DNA of 64,000 bases from the NCBI RefSeq assembly GCF_029581355.1, contig NZ_CP120849.1, positions 1,148,501 through 1,212,500 on the forward strand, given 5' to 3'. Source of the stretch: Parabacteroides chongii (GTDB lineage: Bacteria; Bacteroidota; Bacteroidia; Bacteroidales; Tannerellaceae). Position numbers and translations under genes: made by a program. The notes beneath the pieces were generated by a model, which saw only the letters and a list, made by a program, of their open reading frames with translations, searched no databases and was not told where the DNA came from. Shown here in pieces: positions 24,962 through 34,624 of the stretch (position 1 is its first letter; each line of letters begins with the position of its first letter).

Positions 24962-27781
24962 TCAGGGTAACGAAATGGTTAACTGTTCGCCTTTATATAC
25001 AGCAGAGACTTCCTTTCCCGCCGGATATTCAGGTGTAACAAAGATAACTTTTATATTCCGTTCCATAGCCATTTCAGGGAAAGAACCGGAACGGGTTCCG
25101 ATAGTCAGTTCCTTTCCTGATTCTTTATAAGAAAGCGGAATCGTACTGTATTCACCTTTTTCATAGGCATAAGTCACCCCATTATCCTCATACAAGGAGA
25201 AAGAGGCATCGGCACCGGTATACACGTAGACCGTCAGGTCTTTTTGTTCTTCGGCAGTCGACTGGATCAGTTTACCTGCAGGGATAATGGAGCCGCCGCG
25301 TACAAATAATGGCATTTGTTCATACGGAGCAGCAACAGTGCGGGAAGTTCCTCCGGTCATACTTTTACCGGTATAGTAATCGTACCAGACTCCGGCAGGG
25401 AAATAGACCTCCCGGTCCCGTTTCTTGTACTGATGAACCGGACAAGCCATAAAGGCCGGACCGAACATAAACTGGTCATCAATAGTATAGGTCTTCTTAT
25501 CTTCCGCATAATCCATCACCAGGGCACGCATGATCGTATAGTCATTGAAATAGGTCATACCTGCCAGACTATAGATATAAGGCATCAGGCGATATCGTAA
25601 TTCGGTATAATATTTCATTGACTTGTAGGTAGGCGTTCCTTCCGGTGCGATATTATAGATTTCCCGGCACGGATACTGACCATGGCTACGGAACAACGGG
25701 CAGAATGCACCGAACTGATACCAACGGGTATTCAATTCGCGCCATTCGTTCAGGTCTTCGCTTCCTTCTTCCGCGTGCTCATAACGTTTCTCCACACAGA
25801 ATCCGCCGATATCCATCGTCCAGTAAGGGACACCCGACATCGCAAAGTTCAAACCGGCACTTATCTGAGCTTTCATATCTTCCCAACGGGTACCGATATC
25901 ACCGCTCCAGGTAGCTGTCGAATACCGCTGCTGTCCGGCAAAACCGGAACGGGTTAACAGGAAAACACGGTTATCCGGGTTTACGCCACGCTGTCCGTCA
26001 TAGATTGCCTCCGCATTCATCAGGGCATAGGCATTGAAATATTTGGTAGAAGGGCCCAGATAAGTCGGTCCGCACAACTTCTTCCGGTAATTCATATCCG
26101 TATTGTCCTGTACATTCGGTTCGGAGGCATCCATCCACCAGGCATCGACACCCAGGCTGTAGAGATGTTCATTCATCTGATTCCAGAACAATTTACGTGC
26201 TTCCGGATTGTAGGCGTCATAGAATGAGCCGATATATCCCGGATAGATCCAGTCGCGGATGCTGTCTTTAATCGCTTGCTGATACATAGCTCCCAGTTGG
26301 TCCAGTTCCTTGTAATGCTCTGTCGTCATATAAAATTTAGGCCATACGGAGATCATGAAACGGGTATCCTTCTCGTGTATCTCCCTGATCATTCCGGCAG
26401 GGTCCGGGAAACGTTCCTTGTCGAATTCATGGCTTCCCCAGGCATCTACCGGCCAATAACTCCAGTCCTGAACGATCACATCCAATGGGACCTGGCGTTT
26501 CCGGTATTCATTCAATGCGGTCAGCAATTCATCCTGTGTTTTATAACGCTCACGGCTTAACCAATACCCCATGGCCCATTTAGGCATCACCTGGCTTTTT
26601 CCGGTTACGGAACGATATCCACTGATCACCTCATCCATATTTTTACCGTTGATAAAGTAATAGTCGATCTGATCACCCATCTCGCTCCAGAATGCCAAAC
26701 GGTTCTGTTCGGCCTCGGGTAACGGACTCAGCACCTTCAATCCCAAATAAGAGACACCACCATCCGGAAGCCATTCGACCCGGATCGGATAACGCTTTCC
26801 TTTTTCCAGACGAACTTTGGTTTTATAATCGTTCGGGTTCCAGGCAGTACGCCAGCGTTCGGCGACCACTTCTTTCCCATCGATAAAGACTTTCGTATAT
26901 CCGGCATAATGTAGTTTGAAATGATGTACACCACTTTCTGTTGGTTCTATCTCTCCTTCCCAGGTGGCATAAGCCTCATTGGAAGGAAATTTCTCCGGGA
27001 AATTCTTGATCGTTACCAGATCTTCATAATTGATTTTGTCCTCTTTTCGGATCAAAGGTTGTACCGAAGAGGTCCGATCCTTATAATAAGTAGCGGTCAA
27101 TGCACCGGCCTGCCCTTCCTTATCATACAGTTTAAAGACATCGCCCAGTTCTGCATAGGGGCGTTTATCCCCGAAACGGCTCAGGGAATAGTTATGCCAG
27201 AGTATTCCATACCCTTTGGTGGAAACGATAAAAGGAACGCTTACTTTCGTATTGTACTGGAACAGTTCTTCGTTTTTTCCTTTATAATTGAACTCATCGC
27301 TCTGATGTTGTCCCAGACCATACAATCCTTCCTCTTCGTCATTTTCAAAAACCTGACGGAACGAATAACCATTGGTTCCTTCCACCCGTACCGGGGTGAA
27401 TTCTTTCCCACCTCCATTCTGTTCACGGAGGATCAGGTTCCCTGCCTTATCCGTGAACCAAACTTCGCCTGTTCTCTGTAATAGACGAGCCTGTAAGGTA
27501 GCTGTTCCAAGCGTGATGGTATCCCCGTTCCGGGTGATCTCAAAAGCAGGGACAGGTAACTGGTGCGTGTCTTTGATCAGATTTACACTTTCTTCAAATA
27601 TGCCTGTTGGCGATGCCATCACCCGGATTACATCGTCGGTAATCACTTCCAGTTTAACGGCTTTTGTCTCGCCGGAAGTAATAGGGACGATTATTCCATT
27701 CTCTGTCTGCCGGACAGCATCCGAATGGCAGGCAGAGAACAACAGCGTTCCGAAGGTAAGACATACAATCGCTTGTTTCAT
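24962..27781 (-). CDS. GH31 α-xylosidase with PA14 insert (lipoprotein)
   Basis: A 939-residue lipoprotein (lipobox LLFSACHSD). The N-terminal β-domain is interrupted at about residues 235-360 by a PA14-like insert (YATWEGEIEPTESGVHHFKLHY... VFIDGKEV). The GH31 barrel has nucleophile Asp in WWMDASEPN (~546) and acid/base Asp in WSGDIGTRW (~626). The same architecture occurs in the B. ovatus α-xylosidase BoGH31A, which removes xylose from the non-reducing end of xyloglucan oligosaccharides. Length and insert agree. It lies 13 bases before GH2 and 11 after the second GH31. The lipobox would place it on the outer membrane or its periplasmic face. Confidence 0.9.
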   Translation of the reverse strand: MKQAIVCLTFGTLLFSACHSDAVRQTENGIIVPITSGETKAVKLEVITDDVIRVMASPTGIFEESVNLIKDTHQLPVPAFEITRNGDTITLGTATLQARLLQRTGEVWFTDKAGNLILREQNGGGKEFTPVRVEGTNGYSFRQVFENDEEEGLYGLGQHQSDEFNYKGKNEELFQYNTKVSVPFIVSTKGYGILWHNYSLSRFGDKRPYAELGDVFKLYDKEGQAGALTATYYKDRTSSVQPLIRKEDKINYEDLVTIKNFPEKFPSNEAYATWEGEIEPTESGVHHFKLHYAGYTKVFIDGKEVVAERWRTAWNPNDYKTKVRLEKGKRYPIRVEWLPDGGVSYLGLKVLSPLPEAEQNRLAFWSEMGDQIDYYFINGKNMDEVISGYRSVTGKSQVMPKWAMGYWLSRERYKTQDELLTALNEYRKRQVPLDVIVQDWSYWPVDAWGSHEFDKERFPDPAGMIREIHEKDTRFMISVWPKFYMTTEHYKELDQLGAMYQQAIKDSIRDWIYPGYIGSFYDAYNPEARKLFWNQMNEHLYSLGVDAWWMDASEPNVQDNTDMNYRKKLCGPTYLGPSTKYFNAYALMNAEAIYDGQRGVNPDNRVFLLTRSGFAGQQRYSTATWSGDIGTRWEDMKAQISAGLNFAMSGVPYWTMDIGGFCVEKRYEHAEEGSEDLNEWRELNTRWYQFGAFCPLFRSHGQYPCREIYNIAPEGTPTYKSMKYYTELRYRLMPYIYSLAGMTYFNDYTIMRALVMDYAEDKKTYTIDDQFMFGPAFMACPVHQYKKRDREVYFPAGVWYDYYTGKSMTGGTSRTVAAPYEQMPLFVRGGSIIPAGKLIQSTAEEQKDLTVYVYTGADASFSLYEDNGVTYAYEKGEYSTIPLSYKESGKELTIGTRSGSFPEMAMERNIKVIFVTPEYPAGKEVSAVYKGEQLTISLP

Positions 27782-27792
27782 ATTCTATCTTA

Positions 27793-30180
27793 TTAGTCTG
27801 TCACTTTAAATTTCACTTTTCCTTCCAGGCCGTCGGCTTTCACCTGATGCCCTTTTACAGAGACTGTCAACGGATGAAGCTGATTGTCTGACGGCAGGCA
27901 AACCAGTCCGGTTGCTTCGGTTGCATCGGAAGCATAGACTTTCAGTTCGAGCTGGCTCCAATCCATCTCATCTGTATTTTGTGCCAGTTTGATATGTGGC
28001 AATACGGAACCGTCACGAACCAGGATCACAGCAGGTATTGTTCCTGTCTGAATAGTATGCCAACCTCCGGCATACGTTTTTCCGGTCTGGTAATCGATCC
28101 ATTTACCTTCCGGCAGATAGACATCGCGTTCGGAACCGCTTTCCATCATCGGGGCGACCAACATCTGGCTACCGAACAAGTATTCATCTTCAACCAGCCA
28201 TGCACCGGCATCATGCGGGTATTCCACAAAGAGAGCACGCATCATCGGAAGACCTTTCTCCGTACATTCCTTTGCCTGTGCATAGACATACGGCATCAGT
28301 TTATATTTCAATTCCGCATTCTGACGGAAAGCTTTCAGGAATCCTTCATTATACAACCAGGGTTCTGTAGGAGGTGCACCGTGTGCACGGGTGTGAGAGC
28401 ATAGGAATCCCATCGGCAACCAGCGGCGATAGAGTTCCTCCGGAGTAGATGTTACAAAGCCTCCGATATCATGGCTCCAGAAAGAGAATCCGCTCAAACC
28501 GAAGGACAGACCGCCACGCAATGTTCCCAACATACCCATATCTGTATTCTCGGCATCACCACCCCAATGTAACGGGTAACGCTGTGAGCCTGCCCAGGCA
28601 CTACGCGCCCAGATAATATTTTCGCCATGTACTTCCTTGATAATATCGGCAACAGCCTTATTATATCTCAACGGATAAAGATTATGCTCATAAAACCCGC
28701 TTTTACCGGAAGCATAGATGCCATTGAACGGAGCGGCTTCACCGAAATCGACCTTGATAGCGCCTACCCCCATCTTGATCAGGTTGGCCAATTTGTCCTG
28801 GTACCACTTAACCGTATTCGGATTGGAGAAATCCAATACAACATCTTCATAAGGAAGTTCTCCTTTACCATTCTTCACATACAGGTCCTTTTCAATCAGC
28901 TCGCTAAAGAAACGGTTCTTCGGCGTGAAATAAGGCAACTGCCACAAACAAGTATGGAAGCCTTTCTTTTTCAGATCATCCAACATCAGTTGCGGATCGG
29001 AGAAGCGGTTCGGAGCAAACTGGTAATCGCACTGCCAGTCGGTTTCAAACCAGCCGGTATCAAAGTGAATCACATCAGAGGGGATCTTATGTTTACGCAG
29101 GTTTTCTGCTACGTCGTATCCGTCTTTTTGTGAGAAATAAGTGATGCGGCTCATCCAGGTTCCGAACGACCACAGAGGCGGCATTCCCGGCTTACCCACA
29201 ATCTCCGTATATTCATTCAGAATATCTTTCGGTTCTCCGAAGAAAACGAAAAAGTCCATTGTCTCATCACCCATGAATAGCTTATTGACATTGATATTGG
29301 TCGCACCAAAGTCGCAAGTCACCGGGGCGGAGGTATGCATGAACATACCATAGCCGCGGTTACTCATAAAGAAGGGAATAGGTTTATATTGCTGGTCGGT
29401 TTCAGGTCCTTGGGGGTCGGTTACAAACAGGTGTACTCTCTGTCCCACTTTATTCAGAGGACCGAAAGACTCACCGCAACCGAAAATCTTTTCGTTCGGA
29501 GCCAGAGAGAATACCGGATTAATGCTCCGGCTGTTATCCGATCCGCGTTTGATAAAATTGAACGGGACAATCTTAGCCTGGGTCGAGTCGTTATCATGCA
29601 ATGTACGGGTCTGCGTCATGATCTTGCCATTCGCATCACGCAAAACGATACGCCAGGGGTTCTTTTCAATGGTTATACTGCCGTTGGCATTTGCATATGT
29701 CACGGCATTCCCCGTTTCTGTTCCCTTCCAGGAGCTGTCTTTGCCTGGTTCTTTGGCAAGCATCAGGGAGGTTTCATCCTTCGGTTCCACCGGTGTCGTT
29801 AACATCCGAACACGGACCGTACGGGGAGAGACAAAGTCGATAGAGAATCTTAATTCGGGATCATTTACATAAGCTGTAAAGGGGAAATCCTGCATTTTCA
29901 GGGGTACAGGCAATACTGTATTTGTATTGAACGCCTGGCGGCTTTCCTGCGTGTACCGTTTCCATCGAACGGTACCGCTGGCTTTTGCTACATCAAATGA
30001 TGACAATTCATCTGCAAAGAAAAAGATGTTGGTGAAATCACCGAAATCGGTGCTCATATCTTTCGCCTGGTTCATCAGATACTGTGAACCCGAATTAATC
30101 TGAAGCTGTGCCTGTGACTGCAAAGGTAATCCACCCAAAGCAGCCAAAGTTAATGACAGAAATAATTTCTTATTTTTCAT
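27793..30180 (-). CDS. GH31 enzyme, YicI-like (probable α-xylosidase)
   Basis: A 795-residue secreted protein (signal ending QSQAQ) without the PA14 insert. Catalytic segments are AIKVDFGEAAPFNG (nucleophile Asp ~476) and HWGGDAENTDMG (acid/base ~540). The motif KVDFGE rather than WMDxSE places it in the YicI-type branch of GH31, which includes α-xylosidases. The end is a β-sandwich plus VARD-like strands. Two different GH31 types in one locus may split the work between end and internal or substituted xylose, or one may act on short products. It starts 12 bases after the unrecognised 614-residue gene. Confidence 0.88.
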   Translation of the reverse strand: MKNKKLFLSLTLAALGGLPLQSQAQLQINSGSQYLMNQAKDMSTDFGDFTNIFFFADELSSFDVAKASGTVRWKRYTQESRQAFNTNTVLPVPLKMQDFPFTAYVNDPELRFSIDFVSPRTVRVRMLTTPVEPKDETSLMLAKEPGKDSSWKGTETGNAVTYANANGSITIEKNPWRIVLRDANGKIMTQTRTLHDNDSTQAKIVPFNFIKRGSDNSRSINPVFSLAPNEKIFGCGESFGPLNKVGQRVHLFVTDPQGPETDQQYKPIPFFMSNRGYGMFMHTSAPVTCDFGATNINVNKLFMGDETMDFFVFFGEPKDILNEYTEIVGKPGMPPLWSFGTWMSRITYFSQKDGYDVAENLRKHKIPSDVIHFDTGWFETDWQCDYQFAPNRFSDPQLMLDDLKKKGFHTCLWQLPYFTPKNRFFSELIEKDLYVKNGKGELPYEDVVLDFSNPNTVKWYQDKLANLIKMGVGAIKVDFGEAAPFNGIYASGKSGFYEHNLYPLRYNKAVADIIKEVHGENIIWARSAWAGSQRYPLHWGGDAENTDMGMLGTLRGGLSFGLSGFSFWSHDIGGFVTSTPEELYRRWLPMGFLCSHTRAHGAPPTEPWLYNEGFLKAFRQNAELKYKLMPYVYAQAKECTEKGLPMMRALFVEYPHDAGAWLVEDEYLFGSQMLVAPMMESGSERDVYLPEGKWIDYQTGKTYAGGWHTIQTGTIPAVILVRDGSVLPHIKLAQNTDEMDWSQLELKVYASDATEATGLVCLPSDNQLHPLTVSVKGHQVKADGLEGKVKFKVTD

Positions 30181-30192
30181 GATCTATCTGTT

Positions 30193-32037
30193 TTAATATT
30201 TGAATACACGGTACGAATGAGGCATAAGTGTCAAGCGGAATCCTTTGAACGAAGTTTCTTCACTCACCGGAACCACAACGGAATCGTCGACAATATCAGT
30301 CAGTTGCTTTACTCCCTCATCTGTGATCACCCGGATCGTGACAGGCTCATCATTGAATGATTCCACAATGAATGTCCCGTTATCATAAAGAAACAGGCTC
30401 ACTTTGGACGGAGCCTCGATACGCACAGGCAGATCCTGGCTCATCACCCGGCGGAATATATTCAGTACGCCTTCGGGAAGATCGTATAGACTTCCCATAT
30501 CATCCGGAATAGTGATCACGTACAAACTACCTTTCGAATAAAGAGCCCGAAGCAACATCGGATATCCACTGACACCTCCTTTGAGAGGACGCCCGGCACT
30601 TGCCAGCTCCCAGGCGTCGTTTGTCTGGTAACGAACCTGAGGAATCAACAGGTCACGACCGGATTTACCCAAAGACCCGAAATCATTCACCAATGCTTTC
30701 AGATCTGAACAACGCAATTCAGCAATCTCGGCAATTTGTTCCGGTATAGCTTTCAACAGGTTACTGGTAATCACTATATCTCCGCCTTTCTGTAACTGGG
30801 CCTTCATCTTTGGAAGCAGTACCGGATCATATTTAGCCTGTTCAGTCAGCAAAACGACTTGCTGATCTGTCGGAAATTCGGGATACATATCCATCGGCAG
30901 ACCGATCATTCCCAGATAATTCGGAAGAAAGTCATCCCCCAGCGAATGATAAGGTTTGTAAGACTTAATCCCGACCGGCTTCCCGAGCTTATGGACAAAC
31001 TTATCTATTTGTTCGAAAGTCACACCGGCTGGACGGGCAATCGTAGTTGGCTGCACCTGTTGTCCGTCGGCTGATCTGACCGGCTTCATCATGTCATCGT
31101 AACTGAAACTGGTTCCTTGTCCCTGCCAGGGAGTACGGTGCTCCGGTCTGATCTTTACATCCAACAGTTGGTTATAGGCAAAAAGGATCATTTCAGGGGC
31201 TTTGGCGAACATGGTTAGCCAAAGTTGTTCAGCATAACGGTCCATTCCCAGTTCGGAACCACCGGCATCCACCCAACCACCTCCGTTATGACCGGGGCGC
31301 AGATTCTCATAATACCGAACCACGTTATAGCTCAGGTAATTTTGCAAATGCTGGGCATTACCCGGATCACGGGTTTCCGTTCCGGTCCATACACCGTCAA
31401 ACAACCGGGGACCGTTCTTCAGATCGAATCCCAATCCCTGGAAATGATCGTACCAGTTCGGATATTTGATAATCACCTTTACATTCGGATTAACTTTCTT
31501 TGCCGGTTGCAGAACCAACGTCTGACCGGCTTCAGTCATCAGTTTAGTGCGGTAATCGCTCCAGCTCTGACTGCCTTTGGCCTTTATTTCTATATCCGAT
31601 TTACAGCTGGTGAAGAAGAAATCATCCAGGATAAAGTCATCGAAATGTCTGGCTGTATGTTCAGCTATCTCCTGTACCATCTTCCGATGTTCGGGATCGG
31701 AATAACAGAAGGTTTCAAAGTTATTCGCTTCATTGATCGTATAGGTGATGCCGCCACCCACTTCGATTCCTCGGTCGAGGAAGTACTTCTTTGCCTGTTC
31801 CAGGGTTTCATCGGGAACGATCAACAGGTCACGGTGCGTCTCCAAATAGATTTTATCGACCTTTACCTGTTGAGAGATTATATTCCAGGTGGAATCCAGC
31901 CACGCAAGATCTTTCATCTTCTCTACCTCATATGCGCGGGTATAAACCGAGACTTTGAAGCTCCGGTAATTACCGGCAAAAATGGAAGAGGAGATCAGCA
32001 ATGCTGACAGAAGATAATATATTCGTTTCATATTCAT
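30193..32037 (-). CDS. Unrecognised putative glycoside hydrolase (GH42-like layout)
   Basis: I do not recognise the family of this 614-residue secreted protein (signal peptide ~1-22, ending SIFAG). Residues ~25-350 look like a (β/α)8 barrel: VYTRAYEVEKM, DRGIEVGGGITYT, HFDDFILDDFFFTSCKS (an ILDD acid pair after a strand), KVIIKYPNWYD, GVWTGTETRD. Residues ~360-480 look like a Rossmann/GATase-type domain (PTDQQVVLLTEQA, GGDIVITSNLL), and the last ~100 like a β-sandwich. Barrel, GATase-like domain, β-sandwich is the order known in GH42. Candidate catalytic residues are the acidic pair and TGTETRD. The place in the operon argues for a xyloglucan-related role; no activity can be named. The start could also be the ATG two codons later. 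Confidence 0.65.
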   Translation of the reverse strand: MNMKRIYYLLSALLISSSIFAGNYRSFKVSVYTRAYEVEKMKDLAWLDSTWNIISQQVKVDKIYLETHRDLLIVPDETLEQAKKYFLDRGIEVGGGITYTINEANNFETFCYSDPEHRKMVQEIAEHTARHFDDFILDDFFFTSCKSDIEIKAKGSQSWSDYRTKLMTEAGQTLVLQPAKKVNPNVKVIIKYPNWYDHFQGLGFDLKNGPRLFDGVWTGTETRDPGNAQHLQNYLSYNVVRYYENLRPGHNGGGWVDAGGSELGMDRYAEQLWLTMFAKAPEMILFAYNQLLDVKIRPEHRTPWQGQGTSFSYDDMMKPVRSADGQQVQPTTIARPAGVTFEQIDKFVHKLGKPVGIKSYKPYHSLGDDFLPNYLGMIGLPMDMYPEFPTDQQVVLLTEQAKYDPVLLPKMKAQLQKGGDIVITSNLLKAIPEQIAEIAELRCSDLKALVNDFGSLGKSGRDLLIPQVRYQTNDAWELASAGRPLKGGVSGYPMLLRALYSKGSLYVITIPDDMGSLYDLPEGVLNIFRRVMSQDLPVRIEAPSKVSLFLYDNGTFIVESFNDEPVTIRVITDEGVKQLTDIVDDSVVVPVSEETSFKGFRLTLMPHSYRVFKY

Positions 32038-32060
32038 TGAAATAAATGCGTTTTACAATC

Positions 32061-34583
32061 CTATTTTTCATTTAGTATCTTCCGGGCAGCCAACACCATA
32101 TACATAAAGTAAGAAGCCTCGCCCCCCATACAATACTCACCTTCCTGCCAGATGAACGGATACGGCACCAGTTCCGGCAAGTCGGGACGAATCAGGACTG
32201 TTCCCGGAGTAACTCCACCCGGTATATAAGAACCATCGGCGCGATTCACTCCATAAGCCACTGTTGCCGAATTCGCTCCGATACCGGAAGCAAAAGAGAC
32301 CGTGTTACTTCCCGGATGGCAGCCCAGGATAAAGTTAATTGCATTGAAAATATAGTCTGGTGTGAACAGATCAGGATAAGCATCCTGCAGGAAGCAGTAA
32401 TAATAGCCTAACGTCTGCACATCCCAGGAACCAGAACTCAGGTTTCCACGATCTTCGGGTACGCCGTATGGAGTTTGCAACTTCATTTTCTCATACTGAT
32501 CACGAACGGTAACCAATGCTTTACGGATAGACTGCGAGAATTTCTTATCATTCACCGCTTTATCGAAACGACCGATAAACCAGCCGAGACGATCGATGTG
32601 CTGAACGATATAATCCTGTTCGGCCAGCACATATTCCTTATAGGAATTATCGCCGGTTGTCAGATACAGTTCGACTGCCGCATGTATTTTAGCTCCTTTA
32701 GTCCGCTCATCAGTCCGGGTGATCCGGTACAGTTCTTTCGCTGCATCCAATGCCTGTGTACTCAATGTATCGTTAAAGTTTTTCAAAACCCGGGAGATTG
32801 CTGACAACTGGGCAGCAGTCGTCAGTTCTCGATACGGGTTATCCTCTGTGAATACCCAACGATCGTCTTCATTTCCAGTCACATTGTCGGTGTGGGCACT
32901 GGCATCTCCCAGATGGACATACTGGCGGACACTGTTACAGATAATCCCGCGGTAAAGACGTCCGAGAGCACGATAACCTGCCACAACGGTCAATGCACCG
33001 TTCTCCACCTGCTGCAACAAGTCCGGTTTGCCGTCCGGCTGATGAATCTCGGTAACCCTTTTATGATGGTCGATCGTTGTCGCGTCGTAATCGATACCGA
33101 AATGTTCATACGCCAATGCCAGGATATAAGCCTCTCCTGCCTGCGATTCCACGCGGAGGTCATAGTCACCGGCATCATGCCAGCCGCCGATGGTCAGACC
33201 GGGTACAATATCACCCGGCTGGTATTGTGTCAGTGTAGACGGCCCTGAAGAATATCCGTCGATATGGCTCAGATTCACAGGAGCCATACGGGCATCATCC
33301 ATATGACAAAGGTCATGCCAGACACGGTATTTTTCGTTTACCCGCATATGACACATCTGGATCGGCAGGAAGTACTCCAGTTCCGGCTGCCAGACGCCGC
33401 GTTCATAAATGTCTTCGGCAATACGGAATACAGGAGAAACGGATTCACCGTAACGAACCTGATACAAGCCTTCTTCCCGGATAGACGAAAAGTCGAAACG
33501 GAGATAGTTGTACCGCAAGAATTTACCCCATTCCTGTACCGGTCCGTCCAGGATAAGCTCTTCACCTGCATCCGTAATTTTATAAAGAGCCGGTTCACCG
33601 ATCTGCTTATCACGGCTATCCAGTTCGATCACAGCCATCTTCGGCTGATCCGGATGGTAACCGACCTGCGAGGTCTGTACTACCGGCGTATACATCCAGT
33701 CTTTTACTACATTCGGAGTGATCACCCACTTGATCGCATTCTTGGAAACGCCCGCCGGTATCTCTGTCCGCAGAACGAACCAGCCGTTGTTATGATTCAT
33801 ACGTCCGTCATAGAGGATCAGGTCTCCGATTTCTGAACGGACCGTCACTTTGTTGTAAGGATCAGCCGGATTCATGGTGAATTTCTTACCGCGGGCATAA
33901 GGGGCGGCTATGATATCGTCGGCAATCATCGGGTTGTAGGTGCCGTCACCCAAAAGATGTTTCAGGTCGACCTTTCCTTCCGGATTAAAGTTACCGAGCC
34001 ATTGGGTATTCGATTCGCAGGAGATTGTCGGACCATTCGCCTGTGCAGGAAAAATACCGGCCTTATGATCCATGATCCAGGGTTTTCCCAGAAGGGAACC
34101 CGGGTAAAGCTCGAGGTTAAAACCTATTTTTCCTTCATATTTCTGAGGGACGGGGGTATCCAGATCGACTGTTACGATGACATCGTCACCCTCTCCTGCT
34201 ACACGGATCGTGTACCGGAATACAAAATCCGGATAAAGGGTCGGGTTAAAACCTGTCATGTGCCTGGACGAATCGGGATAACTTAACGTAACAGTTATAC
34301 TGTTATCCGCCTCATTCACCTGGCGGCTCCGCAGAACGGGAAGCGGTTGCCATTGCCCCTGAGAGGTCTCCAGACGGATATCGCCACTGGCAGCCACACG
34401 ATTGTTGTTCATAATAATAGTTACGCCGGTTTGTTTGCCCTCCGGATAGACATCGCTGAAAGCCATTATATCTACACCTTCATTACGAAGATAACCGGCA
34501 GGATCGAGTTTGAATTCCTGCGCCTGAAGAGGCTGGAATTGTATCAAAGCCAATAAGCCGATGCTTGTCAATATGTTCTTCAT
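32061..34583 (-). CDS. GH9 endoglucanase-type enzyme, copy 1
   Basis: An 840-residue secreted protein. I chose ATG 34583, which starts a signal peptide ending PLQAQ, rather than the in-frame upstream extension to 34799. The first ~300 residues (EFKLDPAGYLRNEGVDIMAF, then a β-sandwich) are not a domain I can name. Next comes a GH9-type Ig-like domain (~300-400: QTSQVGYHPDQPKMAVIELD). The (α/α)6 GH9 domain (~410-840) has GGWHDAGDYD with the catalytic Asp pair (~464-473) and GEYCMGG with the presumed acid Glu (~816). GH9 enzymes cut β-1,4-glucan chains. No lipobox. It is a tandem paralogue of the next gene and shares long similar stretches. Confidence 0.88.
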   Translation of the reverse strand: MKNILTSIGLLALIQFQPLQAQEFKLDPAGYLRNEGVDIMAFSDVYPEGKQTGVTIIMNNNRVAASGDIRLETSQGQWQPLPVLRSRQVNEADNSITVTLSYPDSSRHMTGFNPTLYPDFVFRYTIRVAGEGDDVIVTVDLDTPVPQKYEGKIGFNLELYPGSLLGKPWIMDHKAGIFPAQANGPTISCESNTQWLGNFNPEGKVDLKHLLGDGTYNPMIADDIIAAPYARGKKFTMNPADPYNKVTVRSEIGDLILYDGRMNHNNGWFVLRTEIPAGVSKNAIKWVITPNVVKDWMYTPVVQTSQVGYHPDQPKMAVIELDSRDKQIGEPALYKITDAGEELILDGPVQEWGKFLRYNYLRFDFSSIREEGLYQVRYGESVSPVFRIAEDIYERGVWQPELEYFLPIQMCHMRVNEKYRVWHDLCHMDDARMAPVNLSHIDGYSSGPSTLTQYQPGDIVPGLTIGGWHDAGDYDLRVESQAGEAYILALAYEHFGIDYDATTIDHHKRVTEIHQPDGKPDLLQQVENGALTVVAGYRALGRLYRGIICNSVRQYVHLGDASAHTDNVTGNEDDRWVFTEDNPYRELTTAAQLSAISRVLKNFNDTLSTQALDAAKELYRITRTDERTKGAKIHAAVELYLTTGDNSYKEYVLAEQDYIVQHIDRLGWFIGRFDKAVNDKKFSQSIRKALVTVRDQYEKMKLQTPYGVPEDRGNLSSGSWDVQTLGYYYCFLQDAYPDLFTPDYIFNAINFILGCHPGSNTVSFASGIGANSATVAYGVNRADGSYIPGGVTPGTVLIRPDLPELVPYPFIWQEGEYCMGGEASYFMYMVLAARKILNEK

Positions 34584-34624
34584 GATATGTATTCTTTTAT
34601 ATGTTGGTATCTGTTTGTAAGCCT

